Of a stretch of 64,000 nt of DNA, positions 8,557 through 17,155 are shown in pieces. Position 1 is the first letter of the stretch. Each line of letters begins with the position of its first letter. The translations under genes and the position numbers were made by a program. The notes under the pieces were generated by a model. The model worked only from the letters and a program-made list of their open reading frames with translations. It ran no database searches and was not told the origin of the DNA. The stretch is from DASSTY01 sp035760645 (GTDB taxonomy: Bacteria > Gemmatimonadota > Gemmatimonadetes > Gemmatimonadales > GWC2-71-9): NCBI GenBank assembly GCA_035760645.1, contig DASTSO010000130.1:1-64000 (forward strand), written 5' to 3'.

Positions 8557-9446
8557 CCGGCCCCCGCGCCGCGCCCTCCCATTCGGTTCCGGGGGCGTGG
8601 CGCCGGCTCCGCCCGGTGGAGTACCTCCTCCTCGGCTACGTCGCGATCATCTCGGTCGTCGCGCTCGTGCGCGCACCGCGCTGGCCCGGCTGCTGGTGGC
8701 TTCTCGGCGCGCACCTCCTGATCGTGCTCCTCATCTACCTCGTGCGCCGGCCGGGGCTCGGCGCGGTGGGGCGCGCGCTGCGGGAGCTCTACCCGCTCAT
8801 CCTCCTCGTCGCCCTCTACGCCGCGCTCGACGTGCTGAACGGCGCGGGCGCCGCGGCGACCCACGACGCGCTCGTCCAGGGCTGGGAGGAGGCGCTCTTC
8901 GGCATGCAGGTGAGCCGGGTCTGGTGGCAGCGCTACCCGAGCACCTTCTGGTCCACCGTGCTGCACGGGGCGTATCTCGCGTACTACCTCATTCTCTCCG
9001 TCCCCGCGCTCTGGTTCGCGTGGCGGCGCGACTTCCAGGCACTGCGCCGCTTCATCTTCATGGTGATGGCGACGTTCTTCGTCTGCTATCTCTTCTTCGT
9101 CTTCCTGCCGGTGGCGGGGCCGTACTACGCCTTCCCGCGACCGGACGGCGCGTTCATGGACAACACGATGGCACGGCTCGTCTACGACGCGCTGGCGAGC
9201 GGCAGCTCGTACGGGGCGGCGTTCCCCTCGTCGCACGTTGCCGCCACCGTCGCCGCGGCCATCGCCGCGACGATCGGCTCCCGCCGCCTCGACCTCCTCC
9301 TCCTCGTGCCGACGATCCTGCTCACCGTCGCGGTCGTCTACTGCCAGATGCATTACGCGGTGGACGCCCTCGCCGGCCTCGCCGTCGGCTTCGGAGTGGC
9401 GGCCGTCGCGACGGCGCTCGAGCGGCGGGGGATGCGGTGGGGGTAA
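8547..9446 (+). CDS. PAP2-superfamily membrane protein (lipid phosphatase or AUR1-like head-group transferase)
   Basis: Integral membrane protein of 299 residues with about seven hydrophobic segments. The PAP2 motifs are SYGAAFPSSHVAAT (catalytic His in PSSH) and QMHYAVDALAGLAVGF (second catalytic His). An upstream GPYYAFPRPDG segment resembles the AUR1/inositol-phosphoceramide synthase branch more than soluble phosphatases. As last gene of the ceramide operon it could dephosphorylate a sphingoid phosphate, transfer a phospho-head-group to ceramide, or recycle another lipid phosphate. The sequence does not decide. The start ATG at 8547 lies inside the end of the reductase gene, in another frame. 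A strong terminator follows at once. Confidence 0.8.
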   Translation: MALAGPRAAPSHSVPGAWRRLRPVEYLLLGYVAIISVVALVRAPRWPGCWWLLGAHLLIVLLIYLVRRPGLGAVGRALRELYPLILLVALYAALDVLNGAGAAATHDALVQGWEEALFGMQVSRVWWQRYPSTFWSTVLHGAYLAYYLILSVPALWFAWRRDFQALRRFIFMVMATFFVCYLFFVFLPVAGPYYAFPRPDGAFMDNTMARLVYDALASGSSYGAAFPSSHVAATVAAAIAATIGSRRLDLLLLVPTILLTVAVVYCQMHYAVDALAGLAVGFGVAAVATALERRGMRWG

Positions 9447-9450
9447 CGCG

Positions 9451-9489
9451 AAACCCTCCGGTGCTCGCCGTGAGCACCGGAGGGTTTTT
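9451..9489. terminator. bidirectional intrinsic terminator after the sphingolipid operon
   Basis: A near-perfect hairpin: the left arm 9451-9466 (AAACCCTCCGGTGCTC) pairs with 9472-9486 around a 5-base loop, followed by a run of T. The A tract on the left makes it usable from both strands, so it also serves the convergent blue-copper gene. Confidence 0.9.
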
Positions 9490-9541
9490 CGAGGGCGGTG
9501 CGGGTGACCGCCTGACCGCCCTCGACCGCCAGACCGCCTGC

Positions 9542-10033
9542 TTACTTCTTGACCTTCATCTCGCCCTTCATGCCCATGGCGAGGTGGGGCAGGCAGTAGA
9601 ACTTGTACTCACCCTCGGGCGCCGCGGCAGGAATGGTGATCGTGTAGGTCGCGCCGTTCTCGACGAGGAGCGGGCCGTGGAGCGGCTCGGTCTGGTCGGG
9701 CATGCCGCTCTGGAGCGCCTGCGCGGCGCCCGACGGGATGCTGTCACCCCAGAACGAGACGTTGTGCGGGCCGCCCTCGCCGTTCTTGAAGACGATCTGG
9801 TCGCCCGGCTTGACCTCGATCTCCGCCGGGACGTAGCGGGGCTGGCCGTTGACCATCGTCATCTCGACGTTGTGCGTCGCGCCCGTCGCGGCCGGAGCCG
9901 CCGCGTTCTCGCCACCCGCCGCCGGAGCCGCGGCCGTCGTGTCGGTCGTGGCCGTGCCCTCCGTGCCCTTCTTCTCGCCGCCGCAGGCCGCCAGTACCAG
10001 GGCCAGCGCCGCCACAGTCGCAGTCACACGCAT
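9542..10033 (-). CDS. plastocyanin-like (type 1 blue copper) lipoprotein
   Basis: Lipoprotein of 163 residues with lipobox LVLAAC (Cys17), a low-complexity Ala/Thr linker to about residue 50, then a cupredoxin domain. All four type 1 copper ligands are visible: His90 in GGPHNVSF and the C-x2-H-x4-M loop Cys147, His150, Met155 (CLPHLAMGM). The role is periplasmic one-electron transfer while tethered to a membrane. The ATG at 10033 has a good Shine-Dalgarno sequence (GGAGG) upstream. In Chloroflexus the related auracyanin accepts electrons from Alternative Complex III, whose operon lies 3 kb away on the same strand and shares an upstream palindrome, so this is a good candidate acceptor. Confidence 0.9.
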   Translation of the reverse strand: MRVTATVAALALVLAACGGEKKGTEGTATTDTTAAAPAAGGENAAAPAATGATHNVEMTMVNGQPRYVPAEIEVKPGDQIVFKNGEGGPHNVSFWGDSIPSGAAQALQSGMPDQTEPLHGPLLVENGATYTITIPAAAPEGEYKFYCLPHLAMGMKGEMKVKK

Positions 10034-10080
10034 CGCTGTTCCGCCTCCAAGCCGAGTTGAGATTGCCGCTTCACGCGATC

Positions 10081-10098
10081 TTGTGAACAACTTCACAA
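10081..10098. promoter_or_regulatory. perfect palindrome upstream of the blue-copper gene (possible CRP/FNR-type operator)
   Basis: TTGTGAA-CAAC-TTCACAA is a perfect 7-base inverted repeat 48-65 bases before the blue-copper ATG. It also matches the CRP-like layout TGTGA-N6-TCACA. A further TTCAC half site stands just beside it (about 10070-10074). A -10-like TATGAT reads on the minus strand at 10111-10116, which would place the palindrome just downstream of the start point, a position typical of repression. A related palindrome lies before actA. Confidence 0.6.
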
Positions 10099-10249
10099 GG
10101 CGCGTGGACAATCATAGTCGGTTCGGCTGCAAAGTGAAGGGGCGGTGGCGCGCCCCCCGCTGGCTCCCCCGGGCACGCCCGCGTATACTCCCCCCTGTCT
10201 TGCGCGGGCCGTCCCGCGTCCGTTCCCCTCTCCCGAGCATCGAGCACGC

Positions 10250-11113
10250 ATGGCGCCGCGCGCCCGTCGATCCGCCCCTCCGGTTCCCACCGTCCCCCCC
10301 TGCCAGCGGCTCGGCTCCCAGTGTCACTCGGTGCGCGTGACGCTCCGGATCGGGACGCTCGAGGAGGGCAAGACCTCCCTCGACCACGAGGCGACCTGGC
10401 TCCTTGGCCATACGCAGCACATCACCTTTACCGACCTCTGGGCGGGCGAAGGCGACCTCTACGCCGACGCCGTCCTGCACGTCCCCTGCAAGTTCCTCCG
10501 CACCGAGGGCGGCGAGGCGACCTGTGGCGCCTACGGATTCCGCGGCCGCGCGCCGCGTCCGCGCCGCATCCCGCAGCCACGGCAGCTCGGCGGCAACCGC
10601 TTCCGCGTCGTGGACGACATGCGCCTCGCCACGCGCCGGCTCCCGCCGTCGGCTCCCGCCCCGCGCTCGCTCCCGGTGCTCGCACCGACCGAGGACGGCG
10701 GCAATCCCTGCGCGGGCGCGCCCTGCGCCACCGCCGACCACAAGCGCGGCGCGGCCTGTTGCCGCGACCTCCAGATCGAGATCATGTGCACGCGCGCGCA
10801 GCGCCGACTCGAGGCCCTGGTGCGGAGCCGCCGCTCGCCGTATCTCTGCAAAATCTCCCGGCCCGGCGAGTTCTCGATCGAGGCCGAGATGATCTCGGCG
10901 TGCGCCTACCTGGAGCCGGGCGGCGTCAACTGCACCCTGCACGGGCGCGACCGGGCGGACGGACGGCCGGCCAAGCCGGATCTCTGCAGCGCGTGGCCGG
11001 AGAAGAAGACGGGCCTCCACCCGGGGTGCGTCTTCATGCGCCGCCGCCGGACGAGCGTGCCGGCCCCGACACCCCTGCCCGCCGCGCCGGCGGGCCCGGC
11101 GGTCAGGGCCTGA
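10250..11113 (+). CDS. cysteine-rich protein of unknown function
   Basis: Protein of 287 residues with many Cys spread in clusters. The central block NPCAGAPC ... GAACCRDL and the later ACAYLEPGGVNCTLHGR plus a terminal PDLCSAWP region recall the YkgJ-type Fe-S or zinc-binding arrangement, but the match is loose. No signal peptide or membrane segment is seen. The first 20 residues and last 25 are Pro/Ala-rich. The start ATG at 10250 is preferred over the longer in-frame option at 10145, which adds a low-complexity Pro-rich extension. It stands alone between the divergent blue-copper gene and a sigma factor gene. A metal or cluster-binding role is likely; no function is claimed. Confidence 0.7.
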   Translation: MAPRARRSAPPVPTVPPCQRLGSQCHSVRVTLRIGTLEEGKTSLDHEATWLLGHTQHITFTDLWAGEGDLYADAVLHVPCKFLRTEGGEATCGAYGFRGRAPRPRRIPQPRQLGGNRFRVVDDMRLATRRLPPSAPAPRSLPVLAPTEDGGNPCAGAPCATADHKRGAACCRDLQIEIMCTRAQRRLEALVRSRRSPYLCKISRPGEFSIEAEMISACAYLEPGGVNCTLHGRDRADGRPAKPDLCSAWPEKKTGLHPGCVFMRRRRTSVPAPTPLPAAPAGPAVRA

Positions 11114-11166
11114 GTCGCAGGCCCCTCGCGCGGGCCCGCCCCAACGGCGCCCGGCCGCCGGGCGTC

Positions 11167-11186
11167 GGCAGGCAGGCAGGCAGGCA
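11167..11186. repeat. tetranucleotide microsatellite (GGCA)x5
   Basis: Five perfect tandem copies of GGCA lie about 100 bases upstream of the ECF sigma factor start, between it and the Cys-rich gene. It is non-coding. Tetranucleotide tracts in promoter regions can change length by slippage. Confidence 0.85.
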
Positions 11187-11283
11187 CCGCGCGGCGGGCC
11201 GCGACGCGGGAATGTGCGATCGGGGACGCCCGGCTCGTCTCCGAAGCACTGGCGGCGACGGGTAGCCTCCCCCGGATCCTGGA

Positions 11284-11808
11284 GTGAGCGTGGCCGACGA
11301 GCTCGAGGAACTCTATCAGACGACCTACACGGCCGTCGTGCGCTTCCTGTACCGCAAGGTCTGGGACGCCGATCGCGCGGAGGACCTCGCGCAGGAGGTC
11401 TTCATGCGCGCGCTCGCCCACCGGCCGGAGAAGCCGCGTGCCTGGGTCTTCGCCGTGGCGGCCAACCTCGCGCGCGACGAGGCGCGGGCGGCGATCCGCC
11501 GCAAGCGCCACCTGACCCTGCTGAAGACCGAGCCGCTCGTGCAGCCGGCGCGCACCCCGACGGCCGATGAGGAGGTGGAGCACGACGAGCAGATGGCCCA
11601 GGTCCAGGGCGCGCTCGACGTCCTCACCCCGCGCGACCGCGAGGTGCTGCTGCTGTGGGACGCCGGCCTCTCGTATCCCGAGATCGCCGAGCGGACGGGC
11701 CTCGCGGTGGGGGCGATCGGTACCACCCTGGCCCGCGCCCGCAAGCGGCTCCTCGACGCCTACGAACGCCAACACCCGAACGACCAGAGTCATGCGGCAC
11801 ATTCCTGA
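11284..11808 (+). CDS. ECF-family RNA polymerase sigma factor
   Basis: Sigma-70 family protein of 174 residues with region 2 (YTAVVRFLYRKVWDADRAED with LAQEVFMRA after it, about residues 15-45) and region 4 (LDVLTPRDREVLLLWDAGLS, YPEIAERTGLAVGAIGTTLA, about 100-155). It directs polymerase to a stress or envelope regulon. The start is GTG at 11284; GTG 11290 (VADELEEL) is an equally good alternative, being 5-6 bases after a GGAG. The gene overlaps the next one by 17 bases, and that gene encodes a zinc-finger transmembrane protein, so this is a standard sigma/anti-sigma pair. Autoregulation is usual for such pairs, but no promoter was identified. Confidence 0.9.
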   Translation: MSVADELEELYQTTYTAVVRFLYRKVWDADRAEDLAQEVFMRALAHRPEKPRAWVFAVAANLARDEARAAIRRKRHLTLLKTEPLVQPARTPTADEEVEHDEQMAQVQGALDVLTPRDREVLLLWDAGLSYPEIAERTGLAVGAIGTTLARARKRLLDAYERQHPNDQSHAAHS

Positions 11809-12901
11809 GGAGGAGCTTCACGCGTATCTCGACCAGGCCCTGAGCCGTTCGCAGTGCGTGGAGATCGAGAGCCATCTCGCGGGCTGCGACGCCTGCCGCG
11901 AGGCGCGTGACGGGATCGCCGCCCTGCGCGACCGCACGACCGCCCTGCTCGCCACGCTGGCCCCGCCGCGCCGCATCCCGCCGGCGTTCGACACGCTGCG
12001 CGCGCGGCACGCCGAGCGGCAGGCGCTCCGGCGGCACCGGCTGCAGCTCGCGGCCTGGGCCGCGAGTCTCGTCGCCGCGCTGGGCCTCGGCTGGGGCCTG
12101 AGCATCCTGCAGCAGCACGAGGCCGCGGCGCGCCGCGCGCCGCTCGCCGCCGGCGTGCGCGAGCGACCGGCCGTGGCGACGCAGCCGCCCGCGCCGCTCG
12201 GGCACCCCCTCGGGGTGCCCGCCGGGAGCCCGGCGGTGGCGCAGCGGCCCGCGGCCGCACCGGTGCGGCCCGCGCCCGCGCTGCCGGCGGCCCACGCCGC
12301 CCGCCCGGCCGCGCCCGACGAGTCCCTCCGCCCGGGCGCGCTCGAGGAGCGGGAGGAGCGCAATCACGTGAGCGGCGGCGACCGGTCGTCCGAGGGACGC
12401 CGCCCCGCCGCGCTGCAGATCAGCTCGAGCCGGCTCCCGGAGGACGGCGACCTGCAGATGAACGGAATGTGGCAGACCCTGCCGTTCGAGGGCGCGCGCG
12501 ACTCGGACGGCCAGCTCCCGCCGCGGATCGAGGGCCTCCCCGTCATGCAGGTCCAGGTGCAGCGGGGCGACGCGGGCCAGCGGCCGCTCATGGTGGTGGC
12601 CCAGCAGCTCCAGTCGGGCGAGGTGATCCGCACCATCGAGGGACCGGCGGCCGACGTCTCCAGCCTGCTCGGCCGCTCGAGCGGCGGTGCGCCGTCCCCC
12701 TGGCCGACACTGCAGGACGACGCCAACGCCTCGAGCATCCAGGGGCGTGACGGCGCCATGGCCATGCGCGTCGGCGACCGGATCCTGGCGATCACCGCCC
12801 CGCTCCCCTCGGACTCGCTCCTGGCCATGATTCGGCGCCTCAACGCCGAGATCCGGAGCGGATCGCCGGCGCCGGTGGCGCCGCTGCCGAAGAAGAAGTA
12901 G
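11792..12901 (+). CDS. transmembrane anti-sigma factor with N-terminal zinc-finger domain
   Basis: Protein of 369 residues. The N-terminal HLAGCDACREA (H-x3-C-x2-C) is the zinc-binding anti-sigma (ZAS) motif that holds the cognate sigma factor. A single transmembrane segment follows near residues 88-108 (LAAWAASLVAALGLGWGLSI). The region after it is a Pro/Ala-rich linker and a beta-rich domain of about 130 residues, expected in the periplasm. It overlaps the ECF sigma gene by 17 bases in another frame. The long extracytoplasmic domain presumably senses the inducing signal; I do not recognise it. A terminator follows the stop. Confidence 0.88.
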   Translation: MRHIPEEELHAYLDQALSRSQCVEIESHLAGCDACREARDGIAALRDRTTALLATLAPPRRIPPAFDTLRARHAERQALRRHRLQLAAWAASLVAALGLGWGLSILQQHEAAARRAPLAAGVRERPAVATQPPAPLGHPLGVPAGSPAVAQRPAAAPVRPAPALPAAHAARPAAPDESLRPGALEEREERNHVSGGDRSSEGRRPAALQISSSRLPEDGDLQMNGMWQTLPFEGARDSDGQLPPRIEGLPVMQVQVQRGDAGQRPLMVVAQQLQSGEVIRTIEGPAADVSSLLGRSSGGAPSPWPTLQDDANASSIQGRDGAMAMRVGDRILAITAPLPSDSLLAMIRRLNAEIRSGSPAPVAPLPKKK

Positions 12902-12957
12902 GGCGGTCGACGGCGGTCGACGACGGTCGGCGGCGGTCGGGCACTGCGCGCAAACAG

Positions 12958-12995
12958 AAACCCTCCGGGGCTCGCGATGAGCCCCGGAGGGTTTT
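12958..12995. terminator. bidirectional intrinsic terminator between anti-sigma and actF
   Basis: Left arm AAACCCTCCGGGGCTC, 5-base loop, right arm GAGCCCCGGAGGGTTTT. The A and T tracts on the two sides make it functional from both converging genes. Its stem closely resembles the terminator at 9451-9489. Both flanks (12902-12940 and 13010-13055) are short runs of GGCGGTC/GACCGCC units without coding potential. Confidence 0.9.
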
Positions 12996-13055
12996 CACTG
13001 GCGGGGCGGCGTGACCGTCCTCGACCGCCTGCGCCCGCCTGCGACCGCCGGCCCG

Positions 13056-14429
13056 TCAGGCCAGATCCTTCTCCACGTCCGCTTCGTGGATGTAGTCCTT
13101 CGCGGCCTCGTCGTGCTCGTACATCGCGGTGTCGACGTGGCCGTGGCCGAGCTCGCGCTGGAGGGTGATGTCCGCGAGCCGGGGCGAGAGCATCGGGAAG
13201 GTCCGCGCGAACAGGGCGTAGGTCAGCAGGAAGAGACCCGCCATGAGCGCCGTGGGGCCGACCTCGGCGATCGTGAAGCGCGGCCCGTTGGCGGTGGTGA
13301 CCGACGGCATCACCAGCAGGTAGCGCTCGAGCCAGAGGGCGACGAGGCTCACCGCGGCGAAGAAGCTGAGCGTGACCGGCGACTTCTTCGGCGCGACGCC
13401 GAGGAGGCCGATGAAGGGGATCACGAACATGCCGAGGAAGACCCAGCGGCCGATCGGCAGCCAGTTGCCCCAGAGCCGGGCGAAGACGAAGCCCGTCTCC
13501 TCGGGCATGTTGCCGTACCAGATGATGAGGAACTGCGCCCACATCAGGTAGGCCCAGAAGACCGTGAAGCCGAAGATGAGCTTGCCGAGGTCGTGGCGCT
13601 GCTTCGGGCTCAGCAGGTCGCGCACACCCAGGTGCTTCGTGCCGTAGAGCATCGTGAGCGCGAGCAGCGTGAAGCCGCCGAGGAACGCGCCCATGAAGAA
13701 CCAGCCGCCGAGCAGGTTGGAGAACCAGTGCGGCTGGAGCGCCATGATCCCGTCGAAGCCGACCCAGGTGAAGACGATCGCGTAGAGCACGGCGTAGATC
13801 GGCGCGAGCCGCGCGATCTTGGCCTCCTGCCACGCCAGCGCGTGGGGCGAGCCGTCGAAGCCGTCACGCTCGGCCCAGCGCTCGAACATGCGCCGGCGCG
13901 TGCCGGTCGCCGCCTGGCGCGCCTCGAGCATGTCGGGCACGAGGTCGGCGCGCACGAGCTTCCAGCCCACCCAGTAGAGGACGCAGAGGCCGACGAGGAG
14001 CCGCCCGAACATGAAGTCGTGCGACAGCCACACCGCCTTGTTGTGCCCGAGCGAGTGGAGCTGCTCGGTCATCGGCCCGTAGATGTGCGGGTAGCCGACG
14101 GTGAAGATCAGGATGAGCCCGAGGATCGACAGCGGGAAGAACGCCACCGCGGCCTCGGCGAAGCGGATGATGAGCCCCGACCACTTCGCCTTCGTGATCT
14201 TCTGCGCCGCCACCACCGCGATGCTGCCGCCGGCGAGGCTGGTGAAGAAGAGCCAGTTGACGTGGAACACCTGCCAGGCCCGCCCCGCGTCGGCGCCCTG
14301 CAGCCCCCAGAAGAGGCAGAGGATGAGCCCGAGGAGGAAGAGCCCGCCGCCGATGCCGAGGAAGGCGCCGTAGCGCCCGGCGACGGCGTGCTGGGCCAGG
14401 CGCGTGCGGATCTCGCTCTCGCGAATCAC
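13056..14429 (-). CDS. actF: Alternative Complex III subunit ActF (NrfD-like quinol oxidoreductase membrane subunit)
   Basis: Polytopic membrane protein of 457 residues with about ten hydrophobic segments, related to ActC and NrfD. Characteristic parts are WLFFTSLAGGSIAVVAAQKI, the charged cytoplasmic loop near residues 175-210 and ARLWGNWLPIGRWVFLGMFV. In Alternative Complex III this subunit forms part of the membrane core with ActC. The GTG start at 14429 overlaps the actE stop (GTGA). It is the last gene of the operon: a bidirectional terminator lies about 60 bases downstream, and no cytochrome oxidase gene follows, although act and cox genes are often adjacent in other genomes. Confidence 0.92.
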   Translation of the reverse strand: MIRESEIRTRLAQHAVAGRYGAFLGIGGGLFLLGLILCLFWGLQGADAGRAWQVFHVNWLFFTSLAGGSIAVVAAQKITKAKWSGLIIRFAEAAVAFFPLSILGLILIFTVGYPHIYGPMTEQLHSLGHNKAVWLSHDFMFGRLLVGLCVLYWVGWKLVRADLVPDMLEARQAATGTRRRMFERWAERDGFDGSPHALAWQEAKIARLAPIYAVLYAIVFTWVGFDGIMALQPHWFSNLLGGWFFMGAFLGGFTLLALTMLYGTKHLGVRDLLSPKQRHDLGKLIFGFTVFWAYLMWAQFLIIWYGNMPEETGFVFARLWGNWLPIGRWVFLGMFVIPFIGLLGVAPKKSPVTLSFFAAVSLVALWLERYLLVMPSVTTANGPRFTIAEVGPTALMAGLFLLTYALFARTFPMLSPRLADITLQRELGHGHVDTAMYEHDEAAKDYIHEADVEKDLA

Positions 14430-15253
14430 TGCTGTCCTCCCGGAGTCTTCGCGGCCGGCGCGGCCGGGGCGGCCGGGGCCGCCGCGCTGTCGGCGCCGCC
14501 CTGGCCCTGGAGCTTGCGGACGTGGTTGACGACGGCCCAGCGGTCGGCCGGCTCGTAGACCTTGTCGCCGTAGCGCGGCATCACGCCGCGGCCGTAGCGG
14601 ATGATGCTGTAGAGATAGCCGTCGGTGTAGCCGCGCGCGCGGGGCGTGAGGAGCGACGGGGCGCCGACCTTGGGGCCGACCGGGCCCTTGCCGTCGCCGG
14701 CCTGGCCGTGGCAGACCTCGCAGAAGATGCCGTAGAGCGTGTCGCCGCGGGCCGCGATCGTGCCCGGGATGACCGGGATCGCGGGGCCGGTGTGGCGCGA
14801 CGCGGCGGCGAGCGCGGCCATCGGGCTCGCCGCCGCGCGCATGGAGGTGTCGGCGGTGGCCGCGGCGCGCGCCCCGGTGGCGGGGCCCATGCCGGTGGCC
14901 TCGCCCGGCAGCAGGCCGGTGCCCTGGCGCAGCGTCGGCCAGGCGACCTCCTGCATGAGCGTCTTGCCGCGGGTCGGATTGACGAGCTTGTCGGCGGTCG
15001 TCGCGTTGCCCGTCGCCCACTCGGCCGACCAGTCGGGCTCGCCGCCGGTGACCGGCACGGTCCCGTCCACGGTGAAGCGCGGGATGTCGGCGCGCGAGTA
15101 CGGGTGCACGTTGCGCTGGGTGATCATGTGATCGAACCAGGGCACCGCGTGCATCAGGTCGTCCGGGGAGGGGACCCGGTCGTACCACCAGTCGCAGGCG
15201 CCGAGGCCCAGCGTGGCGGCGAGCAGGAGGACCACGCGGGGATCACGCCGCAT
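14426..15253 (-). CDS. actE: Alternative Complex III subunit ActE (monoheme cytochrome c lipoprotein)
   Basis: Lipoprotein of 275 residues with lipobox GLGAC (Cys20). One c-type heme motif CEVCH occupies residues 178-182, and Met225 in RGVMPRYGD is a likely sixth ligand. The N-terminal part (DDLMHAVPWFDHMITQ) matches the ActE region preceding the heme domain. The stretch of residues 115-160 and the last 25 residues are low-complexity Ala/Pro. It overlaps actD upstream by 11 bases and actF downstream by 4. Its role is periplasmic electron transfer from the ActA/ActB side to a soluble or tethered acceptor. Confidence 0.92.
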   Translation of the reverse strand: MRRDPRVVLLLAATLGLGACDWWYDRVPSPDDLMHAVPWFDHMITQRNVHPYSRADIPRFTVDGTVPVTGGEPDWSAEWATGNATTADKLVNPTRGKTLMQEVAWPTLRQGTGLLPGEATGMGPATGARAAATADTSMRAAASPMAALAAASRHTGPAIPVIPGTIAARGDTLYGIFCEVCHGQAGDGKGPVGPKVGAPSLLTPRARGYTDGYLYSIIRYGRGVMPRYGDKVYEPADRWAVVNHVRKLQGQGGADSAAAPAAPAAPAAKTPGGQQ

Positions 15254-15775
15254 GCTGCACCTCCACGGCGCCGGCGCGCCGGAGCATCTCCTCGACCGCG
15301 CCGGTCTGCGCGCCGCCGACGGGGACGAAGACGCCGATGCGGTCGTCGCTGAAGCTCGGGTCGTAGGCGATGCCGCGCCGGCCGAAGAGCACCGAGAGGC
15401 CGCCGACGGCGAAGAGCGTCACGAGCGCGCCGATGAGCACCATCATCTCGAAGCCGATGACGACGAACGCGGGAATCGCGACGATCGCCTTGCCGCCGAC
15501 GAGCACCGGCCAGTCGAGGTTCATCCAGATCTGCATGCCGAAGCCGGCGCAGACGCCGACGATGCCGCCCAGCAGGGTGAACATGCGCACCGGGCTCACC
15601 CCGTGCTCGAGCGCCTCCTCGAGCTCGTGGTTCGGGTGCGAGGAGTAGACGGTCAGCCGGCGATAGCCCTTCGCGCGCAGGGCGCGGATGGCGTCGGTCG
15701 CCGCGTCGATGTGCGCGAAGCTGGCGAGCAGGCCGGGCACCGGCTTGGCCTTCGAGAACGGCAGCGGGAGGGCCA

Positions 15776-15776
<1 letters not shown>
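15243..15776 (-). CDS. actD: Alternative Complex III subunit ActD (DUF3341)
   Basis: Protein of 177 residues with a cytoplasmic N-terminal domain (HIDAATDAIRALRAKGYRRL, TVYSSHPNHELEEAL) and two transmembrane segments around residues 60-85 and 95-125, then a C-terminal cytoplasmic tail with YDPSFSDDRIGVFV. This is the DUF3341 architecture of ActD, a peripheral/membrane subunit without cofactors. The ATG at 15776 shares one base with the actC stop. The gene order C-D-E-F is the standard one. Confidence 0.92.
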
Positions 15777-17152
<1,376 letters not shown>

Positions 17153-17155
17153 CGC

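Noticed and set aside
10081..10098. Naming the palindrome a CRP or FNR site outright
   Set aside because: The layout matches, but no regulator gene is in view and base composition around it differs from known targets; it is kept as an unassigned operator candidate.
10145..10249. Longer N-terminus for the Cys-rich protein
   Set aside because: The added residues are Pro/Ala low complexity without conservation signals; the ATG at 10250 was preferred.
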